A stretch of DNA of 64,000 nt from Pelobates cultripes (GCA_933207985.1 OW240915.1:262284925-262348924); one strand, 5' to 3'. Counted from the stretch's first letter, positions 30,957 through 43,836 are shown. Program-made: numbers and translations. Notes: generated by a model from the sequence alone, not told the origin.

Positions 30957-31908
30957 TTAACGCCTTAGTGACCAGGACGTTTTTCAATTTTCTTACCGTT
31001 GGGACCAAGGCTTTTTTTACATTTCTGTGGTGGTAATTTTCCTCTTACTCATTTACTGTACCCACACATATTATATACTGTTTTTCACGCCATTAAATGG
31101 TCTTTCTAAAGATACCATTATTTTCATCATATCATATAATTTACTATAAACAAATTATAAAAAATTGAAACACTATCTAACTTTGACCCCCAAAATCTGT
31201 TACGCATCTACAACTGCCAAAAAACACCCGTGCTAAATAGTTTTTAAATTTTGTCCTGAGTTTATAAATGCCCAATGTTAGCATGTTCTTTTAAAAAGGT
31301 TTAGGGCTATAAGCACAAGTAGCACTTTGCCATTTCCAAACCAATTTTTTTCAAAATTAACACAAGTTACACTGTAAAACTGATATCTGTCAGGAATCCC
31401 CGAATAACCCTTCACATGTATATATTTTTTTAAAGACGACAACCTAAGGTATTAAACCTGGGGTATTTTGAATCTTTTCATGCAGCCATTTTACCACCAA
31501 TCTATGCCAAATTAAAAAAAAATAAAAAAATTATAATTGGTGATTATTTTGAGACACATAGCAATTTAAGAATATATGTACTTAGAACTTTAAGGGTTAC
31601 TGCCAAAGAACACCCCAATAGGTGTTCAGTATCATCTCCTGAGTACAGGGATACCACCCATGTATAGGTGTGTCAGGTTCTCTGGGGGCTAAAAGACCTT
31701 ATTTGGAGGGTGCGCATTCCAGTTTTCCAACTTGGAATTTTCACAGTCACAGTCATAGTCATATCGAGGCATCGTGTAATACCATAAGAGCTGCTTGAAT
31801 AGCTTCCAGCGCTCAAAATAGCCGCGGACGTACCAGGTACGTCCGAGGTCTTTAAAGGCCGTTTTTTGTCAGACGTACCTGGTACGTCCGTGGTCGGGAA
31901 GTTGTTAA
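30957..31908. mobile_element. TTAA-flanked element inside the L1 endonuclease
   Basis: It has TTAA at both ends (30957-30960, 31905-31908). The interior is AT-rich with no frame. Near the right end two palindromes, GGACGTACCAGGTACGTCC (31825-31843) and its inverted partner (31873-31890), can form both local hairpins and one larger hairpin. The L1 endonuclease frame is split by it and resumes at 31909. Confidence 0.7.
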
Positions 31909-32028
31909 ATATCAAGACTTAGACCCAAAAGGATGTTACATTATACTAATATGTGAAATAAATAAGCTATTCACGTTAGTTAACATTTATGCACCAAATC
32001 TACAATAAAATTTATCACAAAAGCGTTC

Positions 32029-32388
32029 ATGAAAATAGAGCAGATTAAACCAGGGTTGGTATTAATTATGGGTGACTTTATTTGCGTAGTGGACCCTCTC
32101 AAAGATAGAAAGAGCCAGAATGACAGGATCAGCAGGAAAACAACTGAAAATAGATTGCAAAACCTACTAAATAATCATAATGTAAGAGCTATATGGAGAA
32201 CATTTCATCCCTCAGACCTAGATTATACATGTTATTCTAAAACATTCAATTCATACTCCAGAATCGACCTTATCCTGGGTAACGTAACCATGCTATATTT
32301 TGTTAAAAGAATAAAGATACAAGATATAGCATGGTCAGACCATAGTCCAATTATGTTGGAATACAAAGATAATTTTGATACATTTTGA
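32029..32388 (+). pseudogene. L1 ORF2 endonuclease domain fragment
   Basis: This 119-residue frame contains GDFICVVDP, SRIDLILGN and WSDHSPIMLEY, the APE-type endonuclease motifs around the metal-binding Asp and the SDH catalytic triad. Upstream motifs (CALQES near 30820, NIYAPN near 31985) are on the far side of the TTAA insertion. Confidence 0.82.
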
Positions 32389-32959
32389 AAAGAGTGAAGT
32401 ATAAAAGATTTTTTATTACACAAAAAAAAAAAAAAATAATGTTGAAGAAATTAAGAATATAACAAATCTTTTCTTTTTAGAAAATAAAGGTGGTATCACG
32501 GTCTGGTGCGCTTATAAAAGCGTAATTAGAGGCCATTTGATAAAAATGGCAGCCACTGCAAATAGAAAAGGATTACCGCCTCTCTTTAAACTGTATATAA
32601 CATTAAGCGAATATAAGAGGCAAAATAAAATAACACATATCACACAATAGCAAGAAAGATTGCAGAAACAGAAAAACAGATAAATATTCAGCTAGTGAAT
32701 AAAGCAACCAAGCAGTTAGAAGCATTACAATCTAAGTGGTATTTTAAAGGGTAAAAAGCCAGAAACATAAGTGTCTAATAAATTTAAAAAAGAGAAACAT
32801 GAAAGAGTAATATCTAAAATAAAAGTTAAAGAAACCTATCTAATGTCCTCAGAAAAAATAGGTAGAGCGTTTCAGAGATTTTATCAGAATCTATATAATC
32901 TACCAAAATAAATATATGGCAAGGAAAAAAGATTGCGGTATTCTTAAAAAAACTTATTT

Positions 32960-33868
32960 ATGCCAAAAATCCTACCCGACCAATTAAAGCTGATAAACAA
33001 GCCTATAACAGAAAAAGAGGTCTGCAAATCCATAGATAAGTTTACAGTAAAGACTGCCCCAGGCCCAGATGGCTTCACAAACAAATTTATTAAACTAATG
33101 AAAGACCAACTAAAAGGGGAACTTCCCACCATTTTCAACTATATAATGAAAACAAGAAGCTGTCCTGGAGAGCTGTTGAGAGCGAGTATTGTCCCTATCC
33201 CAAAAGCAGATAAAGATTTAGAACAGATTGGTAATTAGACCTATATCATTAATCAATACAGATATTAAAATATTATCTTCTATCCTTGCTGATCGATTAT
33301 AAATAGTTATACCACAACTATTAATAATGACCAAGTAGGATTCATACCAAGGAGGTCTTCAATCAACAATCTTAGAAAAATAATAAACATATTAGAAGAA
33401 ACAGAGAATAATGGAACCTCTCTAATGTTACTGTCAATAGACGTAAAGAAAGCGTTTGACAGGGTTGGATGGAGTTTCAGGTTTGCCACTTTAAAACTAT
33501 TTGGAATCACTGGATCAATATTACAAGCTATATCCGCTCTCTACAGCTCTTCATCAGCTAAAGTAACAGGGTCAGGATTTACATCACAAAATTTCAGTGT
33601 TAAAAATGGGACTAGACAAGGGTGCCCTCTTTCCCCTTTACTGTACATAATGGTGTTAGAACCCCTTGTGATTCTAATAAGACAAAATAAAAAAATTAAA
33701 GGATTTACGAACTCCTTAGGACAAAGTAAATTAAATATTTATGCAGATGACATCTTACTAACTTTAGAAGAACCTAAAACCTCAGTCCCAGAGCTTCTAA
33801 ATGAGATAAATAAATACTCCAAAGTGTCAGGATATAAAATAAACAAAGAAATACATATTTATAGCTAA
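32960..33868 (+). pseudogene. L1 ORF2 reverse transcriptase fragments
   Basis: Two frames cover the RT. The first (32960-33238) contains APGPDGFTNKFIK. The second (33425-33868) contains LSIDVKKAFDRVGW, NGTRQGCPLSPLL and the catalytic YADD (NIYADDILL), followed by KVSGYKINK. The order and spacing are those of L1/Tx1. Stops and frame changes between them make it non-functional. Confidence 0.88.
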
Positions 33869-34687
33869 AAATATGAACAAAAGGTTAATTAATTTTCTTT
33901 TACAAAACCTTTGGGCTCTCAGAAAACAAGGAGAGGCTAAAATATGTAGGTATAACATTTACCTCAGATTTAAAAGACCTAGTATAAGCCAACTTTTTTA
34001 CCCTTACTAACTCAAACTAACAAAAATTTAAAGGACTGGAAAGGTATGGGATTTTCCTGGTTGGGAAGGATCAATATCCTAAAAGCATATATTTTACCAA
34101 AATGGCTGTACCTATGAAGAATGATCCAACTTAATTTCCCAGAAAACTGGTTATCTTTACTACACTCGTCTTTTTTTAAATGTGTATGGGATGGCAAAAA
34201 AGCAAGATTCAAAATGAATGTTTTGGCTAGATCAAGGCAGGATGGTGGTTTGGGGTGCCCAGAAATTTTACAATGCTATCAATCTAGCAGACTTTTCCAT
34301 ATATTGCTTTCACAAAATATTGCTGCAATCCAAGAAACATGGTATGAAATGGAAAAAAGCTAAAACAGGGGTAGGAAATTTTAGGTCACTATTTTGGGCC
34401 CTAGACGTGAACAAAAAAATCCATCAAAGAGTCACAAACTAAATCTCAAATATCAGAACTAACGAGTTGGTGGGACAAATTCTAAAAAACAACACAGGTC
34501 TCGGAAAGAGAATAATAGATGTTCTCCCTTTTTCTAGTATTTCAGATATGTTAGACAACATAAAAATAGACACTTGGAAAACTGGGGGGATAAGGGAATT
34601 CAAAAATATACTGGTTGAACATAAAATTAAAACCTTCAATCAAATTATGGAGGAATTTAACACTTAAGACACTTAAGTTTCTGCGAA

Positions 34688-35201
34688 TTAAAGGGACACT
34701 ATAGTATAGAACATGCCCCTGCAGCCTCACTGGTCAATCCTCTGCCATTTAGGAGTTAAATCCCTTTGTTTATGAACCCTAGTCACACCTCCCTACATGT
34801 GACTTGCACAGCCTTCCATAAACACTTCCTGTAAAGAGAGCCCTATTTAGGCTCTCTTTATTGCAAGTTCTGTTTAATTAAGATTTTCTTATCCCTTGCT
34901 ATTTTAATAGCTTGCTAGATCCTGCAAGAGCCTCCTATATGTGATTAAAGGTCAGTTTAGAGATTGAGATACAATTATTTAAGGTAAATTACATCTGTTT
35001 GAAAGTGAAACCAGTTTTTTTTCATGCAGGCTCTGTCAATCATAGCCAGGGGAGGTGTGGCTAGGGCTGCATAAACAGAAACAAAGTGATCTAACTCCTG
35101 AATGGCAGTGAATTGAGCAGTGAAATTGCAGGGGAATGATCTATACACTAAAACTGCTTTATTTAGCTAAAGTAATTTAGGTGACTATAGTGTTCCTTTA
35201 A
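34688..35201. mobile_element. T2-like MITE inside L1 ORF2
   Basis: TTAA lies at 34688-34691 and 35198-35201, with termini TTAAAGGGACACTATAG and CTATAGTGTTCCTTTAA. L1 C-terminal sequence continues on both sides. Confidence 0.85.
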
Positions 35202-35299
35202 GGGCTTTTTAGCAGAATATCTCCTTCAAAACGAGGGGGGAGAAAATTACAATCCTTAAACATCTACTCGAATTAAAGAACTATAAAAACCTAATGGCA

Positions 35300-35980
35300 A
35301 AATGTGCATAAGTTATCTACAGATGGAGACACGATAAACAGATAGAACTTATTAATAAATGGGAAAAAGAACTACAAGTACATATAGACGAAGAAGTGGA
35401 TAAACTCTCTAAATTAAATATGTACACTGCTTAAATCTTACGGAAACCGAATTTAAACTCTCAAACAGATGGTACCTAACACCAAAACGTTTAAAGAAAC
35501 TTTTCCCAGAGTCAGACAGATTTTGGAAATGTAATATTACGGAAGGCAATTTAATCCATAGTTGGTGGCAGTGCATACCCATAAATAAATTCTGGAAAGA
35601 TGTAACCAAGGTAATATATCAAATAACGGAAATAAAAATTACGGAAATAAAATTAGTCTTTAGGCCAGAAGGGTTTCTACTAAACTTGCACTGGCCAAAA
35701 ACAACAAAAAAAAAAAAATATTGATGTTAATTTTACATATAATTACAGCAGCTAAACTACTTCTAGCACGAAACCGGAAAACAGGGATAATTCCACACAC
35801 TCGAAGAATATCACAAGTCATATGGCAAGTAAGAATGGAAAGGGGTATCCTGGTGAACTTGGAAAATAGATACCCAAATAGAAGACGGGGATACATGGAT
35901 ATGCAAAATGGAAATGATAACCTAATAAATACCATCCTGATTACTTGCCTCCCATCTGAATCATGCAATAATTAAATCAG
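35300..35980 (+). pseudogene. L1 ORF2 C-terminal domain fragment
   Basis: In changing frames this reads like the L1 C-terminus: NRWYLTPKRLKKLFPES and then IHSWWQC (zinc-knuckle region), followed by RNRKTGIIPHTRRISQVIW. There are multiple frameshifts. Confidence 0.7.
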
Positions 35981-36352
35981 GCATAGTGAAGGTCCAGACT
36001 AAACGAGTAGAGGGCCAGAAGAGAGGACGGGAGGAAAAGAAAATGTAAAGATCTCAACCCATAAATGGGCAGACAAAACAGAATAAGAAAAATACAGTGG
36101 GAATAAGTGTCTCTCCAAAAGTAAAAGGGCAAAGTAAAGTGATAATTAAGAATATATAATAAAAATCAAACAAAGGAACGGGTGGGAGGGAGGAACGGGA
36201 ATTCAGGTGGGGGGGGTCACAGGGAGTTTAACAGGATAGCACGAGATATTTATGACGACAAGTGTACCATGGCCTGAAATATAGAAATATTAGCAAAACT
36301 ATACAAGGCAGGTACACGTCTGAAATCTTTAAAAAAAAAAAAAAAAAAAAGA

Positions 36353-38660
36353 ACACTTTATCTTAACTGGTCTGGGTGCAGTGTCCCGGTCTTTTTAACC
36401 CTGTAATTGAAAGTATTGCTGTTTTGGAAGAATGGTAATGTTTTCATTGCAGAGTTAACAAGCCTCTAGTGTCTGTCTTCCTGTTGTGAAAGAGACATGG
36501 GGATTTGATGTTATATAATGTCCCTGGACGCTGATCTCACAGCATTGCTAAGCCCGGGGAGTTGAAGTGTTCAGGCTGAGTAGGTAAAAGTAGCAAGACA
36601 ATAGCACTTTGGCCACACTACAGAAAGGTGGAGGAATGGGAAGGGACTTACTCAATTGGGGTTTGAAATGTGAGGAGTGTAAAGAGTGAAGGGGCGGCAT
36701 GGTGCATCTTTGTCTGTGCAGCCATAAATCCTTTCATGGTCTGTCATTTCAATGTCCGGTTTTGCAGTTTAGGAATGATGTGCTTCTTTGGTAATATGCT
36801 TTACAGAGGCATTCTGTCCATGTCACATGTGGAACTCAAGCTTCTGTGGACTGTAACCCCCCTAGGCTGAGAATTATGGGGTTTTATTCCACTGAAGTAA
36901 ATCCTCCTCTGCACCTTCCTATCTGTTATCCTCTGTAGTTCCATTTTCGGACTCCCTTCCATTTCTCTCCATGCTAATAGTCTCTGCTTAAATCAGGTTC
37001 TGTTTTCTGAATGATGTCTAAAACTCGCAAAGCATTGTAAGGGTTCTTGAGTTTATGCTTTTCCCCCATTTGTCATTCTTTAGAAAAACTATGATACAAA
37101 TTGACTACATACGTACAGCCACCATAAAATTGTACTTATCTCCAGAGATGACTTTCATATACCAATTAGTGACTGCTAACTAGGATGTGAAAACAAAACT
37201 CCTCTGGTCTTCTAGAGTCATATACTAAACATCTGTGGAGTTATTTATGTCAACAATCACCATCATACAATGTCATCTCTATGGTTCTTTTAAATATTAA
37301 ATAATTTAAAAGAACAGTTAATGCTTCTGTGTCTTCTCATTCAAGAGTTTAACTTTCCTCAGGGCCTATTGTAAGATATACATTAAACTTGCAGGAAATT
37401 AATAGCTTTTTTAGTACTATTGCATAACAATGTCAACGCTACTCCAGGTATACATGTAACTAGTTTCAATGGGTGCAAGAGTTAAAAATCACTTTACGTC
37501 TGCATTAGACCAGGGGTGTCCAAGCCGCTAGCAGTGCAGCCCGGTTGCAGTCTGGGTGGAGAGGGACTGGACTGGCTGACAGCTCTAAAAATTAAAAAAA
37601 AAAAAATTCAGATGCCATTTAAATAATTTTTCCCTCAGACTGACAGTCTAAGGGGATTAATAAATGGGGTGTTGGGTGGTGCTGGCAGCCGGAGGGAGCA
37701 CTGTGAGGCTCCCTTTAAAATTTTTGTCAAAATTCCACCAAAATTTATAAAAACCAAAATGGCCATGGGTGGCGAGGGAGCAGTGGGCAGTGATCTCCCT
37801 GCTCAGCTCCTTCGCGCACACAGCAGTGATGCCGGAGCCAGAATATGACGTTGCTAGCAGTCACACTGGATCCCAGGGACAGACGCCATGCCAGCATTCC
37901 CAGAGGTAGGGGGGCTGGGTGGAGTAAAAAAATTTTTATAGTAATAAATTGTATCTGTGTCTGTTAGGGAGTTTGTAGGTATTTGTGTATCTGTAAAAGA
38001 GTATATGTGTGTTTTTCAGTGAAAGCGTATGTGTGCTTGTCAGTGAGTGTGTATGTGTGTCTGTAAAAGAGTATGTGTGTTTGTCAGTGTATGTTGATAC
38101 ACTATGTCAAAGGGTTCCACGGGAAAAATTAATTGGGAACCCCTGCTTCGTTTTGGAGTTCAAGTTACAGACGCTTGCAGAGACAAAACTACAATTTCAG
38201 GTAGAGATTATGGGAAACATACTCAGAAAAACAAATGAAAAAAATTATGATGCCAGGCCAGTGTGAGGAAGACTTTTGGATTTTTACAAGTGTTCAAAAT
38301 ACCAACTGAAGACTTGTGTTTTATCGATAAATAGAAGATATCGAATAGAGGTCATCTCTTTTGCTTACCCAGGCTTCCTACATTCACTCACAAAGGCTTT
38401 CCAGACAACTCATTGAAGAAATCCAAGTTCTCTTAAAGAAAATAATAATGGATGAAGGTCCGACAGCAGAGAGATTCAACGGACATGTTTAAGACAATTT
38501 CTTGTTTCGGACTATTCTGATTGATCCTCTATTCGTATGTATCCTCTCCTTGTTTCTTCTCTGCTTTTGTTCTCTTTGTTCTAATGTTACCTTGCATAGG
38601 GAATATTTCTTCCCCTACGTTCTCCTAATTTTTCCAATGAGGTATCATTTTGTGGCCCAG
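36353..38660. other. Mostly unassigned intergenic sequence
   Basis: No gene is recognised. One end resembling a hAT terminus (CAGGGGTGTCCAA at 37511) and a second (mirrored GGGAACCCCTG at 38135-38145) occur, but the flanking 8-mers do not match, so I do not join them. GT-rich text runs near 37965-38090. Confidence 0.4.
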
Positions 38661-38661
38661 C

Positions 38662-39092
38662 TTAAAGGACCACTATAGTGCCAGGAAAACACACTTGTTT
38701 TTCTGGCACTATAGTGCCCTGAGGGTGCCCCCACCCTCAGGGTCCCACTCCCGCCCGGCTCTGGAAAGGGGAAAGTGGTTAAAACTTACCTTTTTCCAGC
38801 TCTGGGCGGGGAGCTCTCCTCCTCCGATCCTCCTCTTCTCCTCCCATGTGGCTGAATGCGCGCGCATTCAGCCAGTCACATAGGAAAGCATTCATAATGC
38901 TTTCCTATGGACGCTGGCGTGCTCTCACTGTGAAAATCACAGTGAGAAGCACACAAGCGCCTCTAGTGGCTGTCAATGAGACTTCTCTGAAACTGCTATG
39001 TCTATGAAAAAATGGGTTAACCCTAGTTGGACCTGGAACCCAGACCACCTCATTAAGCTGAAGTGGTCTGGGTGCCTAGAGTGGTCCTTTAA
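38662..39092. mobile_element. T2-like foldback MITE, copy A
   Basis: TTAA bounds (38662-38665, 39089-39092), with termini TTAAAGGACCACTATAG and AGAGTGGTCCTTTAA. Inside is a series of separate short hairpins: a TATAGTGCCAGGAAAAC pair, TGAGGGTGCCCCCACCCTCA, an AGCATTCATAATGCT-centred hairpin and CTCACTGTGAAAATCACAGT. No frame is meaningful. Confidence 0.82.
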
Positions 39093-39514
39093 ATTTTTAT
39101 TTCAAGAATCTGATATTGTCCTATTGTTCTTTCTCCTCCTTAGGCATACGTTTACTTATCACATTAACAGTAGGAATATCCCTCTGCACCGCTTGCATGC
39201 TTTTTAAGGAAGTATGACATTTTTCTCGTCGCTAGCATTGAAGTTACTGCGCCTCAGCATGATTAATTCTACCCATTTTTAATACAGGGTTTTAGAGCAA
39301 CAAGCGATGACATTTGCATGTATGAGGGTATCACTTCTAATAGAGAGCCTTACAGTATATGCATTAATGTAATTATTTCCAACTGTTTAAATGCCCTCTG
39401 TTTCTACTATGTCATTCTCTTTTTGAGGTCTCTTTTTTTCCCCCCATTCCTTTTTTCAGTTGTGGCTGTTTATTCCAGCTTTTCATTGTCTGTATAATGA
39501 TTCTGGCATTGTAT

Positions 39515-40000
39515 TTAAAAGGACCACTATAGTGCCAGGAAAACACTCGTTTTCCTGGCACTATAGGGCCCTGAGGGTGCCCCCACCCTCAGGGTCCCCC
39601 TCCCGCCCAGCTCTGGAAGGGGGAAAGGGGTTAAAGGGGTTAAAACTTACCATTTTCCAGCGCTAGGCGGAGAGCTCCTCCTCCGATCCTCCTCTTCTCC
39701 TCCCCGTCGGCTGGCTGCGCGCATTCAGCCGGTCACATAGGAAAGCATTCATAATGTTTTCCTATGGACGCTGGCGTGCTCTCACTGTGAAAATCACAGT
39801 GAGAAGCACGCAAGCGCCTCTAGCGGCTGTCAATGAGACAGCCGCTAGAGGAAGTAGGGGAAGGCTTAACCCATTCATAAACATAGCAGTTTCTTTGAAA
39901 CTGCTAGGTTTATGAAAAAATGGGTTAACCCTAGAAGGACCAGGCACCCAGACCACTTCATTAAGCTGAAGTGGTCTGGGTGCCTAGAGTGGTCCTTTAA
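39515..40000. mobile_element. T2-like foldback MITE, copy B
   Basis: It is the same family as copy A, 420 bp downstream in the same orientation. TTAA lies at 39515-39518 and 39997-40000. It keeps the full hairpin CTCTAGCGGCTGTCAATGAG plus partner (39818-39852), which copy A has partly lost. Confidence 0.82.
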
Positions 40001-40137
40001 ATCATAAACTAATAAATACAGTATTTAAATTTTTGATTTCAAAAGAAATGTTGCATGGAGGACAATCTAAAATGGTAACATAGGGCCTTAATGACACACA
40101 GTTTGGAAATATAACTTAAGTAGATATTAATTATGAT

Positions 40138-40194
40138 AAAAAATAATACAGTTAAAAATAATACAGTTAATAATACAGTTAATAATACAGTTAC
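40138..40194 (+). repeat. TAATACAGTTA tandem repeat
   Basis: Four to five units of AATAATACAGTTA precede the truncated L1 tail. Confidence 0.85.
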
Positions 40195-40197
40195 AGG

Positions 40198-41085
40198 CGT
40201 ACAAAACCATGTTTAGATGGTATACTACCCCAGTGAAGCTACACCACATGCACAAAATGGGGCTGCGGACACAAAGGAATGTATAAGCACATGTGGTGGG
40301 ACTGCCCGAAGGCACAGGCCTTCTGGAGGGGAGTGGGGACTACTAGACAGAGTGTTCCAGAGGGGGGTAGGCATAGACCCATGGGTGTGCCTGTTATCCA
40401 GACCAATGGAAGACTGGACAGGATGGGAGCAAAAACTCCTACGTGAAATCACCCTGGCAGCTAGGCTTACTATGGCACAGGCATGACTTAAACCCGACAT
40501 CCCACAGATCTGTATGGTGAAACACAAAATAAGAGACATCCAAGTCATGGACCACCTCACGGCACTGGTGAGAGGTACCATAAAAGCATATGAAAGGGTG
40601 TGGGAACCCTGGAAGGCCACGCATAGAGACGAATGAAACTAGAGCGGGGCAGAGGGCAGTGCCGCCCTTGGTCAACCCTGGGCGTGATCTGAGCGAAACT
40701 CCGGTCTCTGACCTCCCCCTTCCCCCACCCCCCCCTATCCACTACTCTCCTTTCTTTCATGCTGTCGGGGGGCTGGGGCCTCGGGTCGACGCCATTCACC
40801 ACAAGCTGAAAGCGACCCAAATCAACGAGGCGTCGGGCCGGGGCCCCCGCTCAGTTAATTGGTTAATGGTTTAATGTGATAATGTGACAATGTCAAAAAG
40901 TTTCGTCAATAACAGTACATTTCAGCTTGTGACAATGTAGACAATAAGGTACGAACCGCACTACACAATGTATTCTTATACTCGATTGTGCCATGTATGT
41001 ACTATGCTATACAGCTATTCCCACCAGAATGTATTGCAACGACACGCCAAAAATAAAAGAATTTAAAAAATAAAAATAAAATGTA
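40198..41085 (+). mobile_element. L1 LINE 3' fragment
   Basis: Frames carry L1 ORF2 C-terminal sequence, with LLDRVFQRGVGIDPWVC and AARLTMAQA. A 3' UTR follows, ending in an A-rich tail near 41050-41085. It is 5' truncated at about 40198, directly after a tandem repeat, as is common for LINE insertions. Confidence 0.7.
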
Positions 41086-41129
41086 AACAGCAAACAGATG
41101 AAATAAAAAGAAAAATGTACATAAACCAG

Positions 41130-41485
41130 AATACTCAATGTGCTAGCAAAGTATTTTCTGGCCAAGTACAAACCACTATTTGGTAACATGTTCATTAGAG
41201 GAATCAACAGGTTACCAGACAAAAGGTTATCCAGCATCCATTGAGACTGGAAGTCTTTGCTTACAGCAAAGGAAAGATTTCTTTACAATAACAGCAAAGG
41301 TGCACTCAAAAAGGTTAAATATCTTATCAGATTCTGTATGTATTAAAAATACTGAATATGCAAGGTTACAATTAATATGCATGTCAAAAGGCTTTTGATC
41401 CAAGGAGAGAACTTGATGGACTTGAGTATTGCTTTCTTTATTTGTTTGTTTGTTTTTTACCAATATTACTATGTTCCTATGTAAG
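41130..41485 (+). mobile_element. CR1-like LINE 3' fragment
   Basis: It resembles the CR1 3' end: GGCCAAGTACAAACCACTAT, then a segment with GACTGGAAGTC and GGAAAGATTTCTTTAC, ending in CTATGTTCCTATGTAAG, which fits the CR1 3' octamer repeat. No intact frame. Confidence 0.6.
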
Positions 41486-42066
41486 AGAGCTGTTGATGTA
41501 AGAAATAATTCATTGCATGTTTTATTTGGCTATAAAATTACATTTCAGGTTGTATTAAAGGAAACCTCCAAGCACCATAACCACTACAGCCTGCTTAGGC
41601 AGCAAATAAATATCTGAAGAAGAAAAGATACTGTGTAGGTGACCTGAGGGGCTCAGGTAAGTTATCAAAGTTATCAAATCATCTAGTTATTTTGCCAGAT
41701 GTCCATCGTGACGCAGCCCATTGGCTGGTTGTAGGAAGCAGGCAAAGGCAAAAGGGTTTAAAATGGGTTTGTATTTCTGACCTATGTTAATGAACTAATT
41801 ATTTAACAAAATTCAGCAGACAAACTGAACTAATTAAATAATGAAATGTATTCATCCAAATCAGTTTTTAATTTCCAACAAATCAAATTTTGACCGCTTG
41901 CATAGTCAGGCATCCAAGTCTTTGTTAACTATCAGATTGTTTCAACCATACCTGTTAAAATATTTACTTATAAACCTGGTTTGTGAGCAACTGTGCATTC
42001 AAGCTTGTTACCAGGTTGTTTGAACAGCAAGGCCATGAAATATAAATCTTGATATTAGTCAATATG

Positions 42067-42608
42067 TGTGACGGACCTGCTGGCACTCCGACAGAGTACC
42101 TCTGCCAATCGATGCTCCTAGTGCTTGCCGAGGACTCCAAGCGACACCATCAGCACTGCAGACTTATCCCATCCCCCAAGCATGAGCCAAGGCTTCAAGA
42201 AAGGGTCAAGCAGGTCTGTTTAATGAGCACACAAAAACAACAGCACTCATGCAGCAAATCAACTCCTCCTCAGAGGAAAACAAAAAGACAGTTATAAGGG
42301 TCAGACAGAGTTTGAATATATAACAGTTATTAAGGGTTTAACTGGTGTTCTAAGAAGGGAGGGGGGAATAAAACAGTCTAACTAAGTCCATAAAACAGGG
42401 GTTTTCTTCACACTCTGCATCCGAAATGCATAGCAGAACTGCAGATCCTTTGTCAGAGCATTTAAAGGGCCAGAACCAGTCTAATAAAATCCACTATGCC
42501 CAAATAACGTATTTAAAAGGGCAAAATCTTCCAGGGGCCATAGTCACACGGCAAGAGGCTGGTAATTAGTCCTCTCCAGGCACAAGTGGCGAAGGGCACT
42601 TCGTCACA
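42067..42608 (-). repeat. LTR (left copy; 3' LTR by inferred orientation)
   Basis: 542 bp with ends TGTGACGG / CGTCACA. It is similar over its length to the uninterrupted parts of the right copy, including GTGCTTGCCGAGGACTCC and GGGTTTAACTGGTGTTC. Confidence 0.8.
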
Positions 42609-43836
42609 CATCTTCCCATTGGGGGGGGAGACTAACCAGGTACCTGACCTTCTGTCGGTCAGTACCAGAGTTGGTCGAGTAGCCCACCCACAACAAACAG
42701 TTAACAGAGTAGCCCACCCACAATACACCATTACTGCACCTGGTGATTCCTGGTGTCCAACTCTGACCTGTATGTCCCAGGTTGCTGAGGGGAACTAGTG
42801 GGTAGAGGCCAGCGATGCTCTGCCCTGATGCCAGCGCTTCTGCTGGGTTGGCCGGTGGGTATTCAGGCTCTGACCAAGAGGGCAAGGGAGGGCAGAGGCT
42901 GACAGCGCTCTGCCCGGATGCCAGCTCTTCTGCTGGAAGGGGGTCAGTGGAGGCTAACATCTTCTCCACTAAACTCAGTACCGGGTAAGGGGTTGGATGT
43001 GGAGGGGAGGGGTCGCCTACCTCCTCCTCCTGCTGCCGCTGGGGAGCGAGACTGGTTGCCTCCTCTCCCTGAAGCTCACACTGCCGCTGGGGAGAGACCG
43101 GTTGCCTCCTCTCCCTGGGGCTGCAACTGCAGTTGGGGATCTGGGCCGGCTGCCCAGCATCCTTGTAGGGCTGGTGGAGAGACCTTGGTCCCATCTCCAC
43201 CTGCCATCTGTGGGTCTTCCCAGGACCAGTCTATGAGGTCCCTCAACATTTGAGAATAATGACTACTTGGCTCCGCACCCGGTAACTCCAGCCGCTGCTG
43301 GAGATCTGGGCCAGCTGCCCAGCATCCCGGTGGGTCCGGTGGAGAGACCTCTGTCCCATCTCCACCTGCCTGTTGGGGTTCCTCACAGGACCAGTCTATG
43401 ACCTACTTCGGGTACCTCTTGTGGCTGCTGGGGAAGGAGACCGGTTGTCTCTTCCCTCTGCACTGCCACTGGGGAGGGAGACCGGTTGTCCCGAGCCCCA
43501 GTCTCCACAATCTGAACTCACATTCCCGTGCTGCTTGGCTCTCCTCATCCAACTCTTCCATGATACGGACGATCACCTCTTCCGAAGGGTCTGGGCCATA
43601 CTCGACTAGCCGTCTCTTTACCTCCGTGATGTAAACGTCGCCCTCATAGCAATAGGTTGTATTTGCTTGGCCCCACTCTGGGCCACTAGCGCTCCGATCT
43701 GCGCCTTGGATTCCGCTGTAGACAGGGGTGCTGCACGAGTGCTAGCGTCGCCCTCACTTGTAGCTCCGTAACGCTACCGGTGTCTCTGGGCTGCTTCTCC
43801 TCACACTAGGACGCCATCCCACCGCTTGCCACCAAA
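42609..43836 (-). other. LTR element interior: no pol, proline/glutamine-rich frame remnant
   Basis: The longest minus-strand frame (43200-42604) is rich in Pro, Gln and Ser and has no zinc knuckle, protease, RT or integrase. It may be a gag remnant or chance frame. Internal near-repeats (e.g. CTGCCGCTGGGGA) explain several overlapping frames. Confidence 0.5.

Larger units (their letters stand above)
26395..36350 (+). mobile_element. L1-clade LINE, nearly full length but split by several insertions
   Basis: From a GC-rich start (about 26395) it runs through ORF1 coiled-coil and RNA-binding fragments (29227-30350), an APE endonuclease (30740-32390), reverse transcriptase (32960-33868) and a C-terminal domain (35300-35980) to a 20-A tail at 36331-36350. 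At least five later insertions interrupt it: 27418-27553, about 27680-29215, 29463-29931, 30957-31908 and 34688-35201. The frames carry many stops, so it is an old dead copy. No target duplication was found. Confidence 0.75.

Noticed and set aside
37511..38145. A complete hAT element between CAGGGGTGTCC and GGGAACCCCTG
   Set aside because: The 8-mers next to the two ends do not match and the termini differ after the first six bases, so they are probably separate fragments.
42604..43253. Proline-rich open frames on both strands
   Set aside because: Low-complexity GC-rich interior of a short LTR element; no domain, and several frames are open together.
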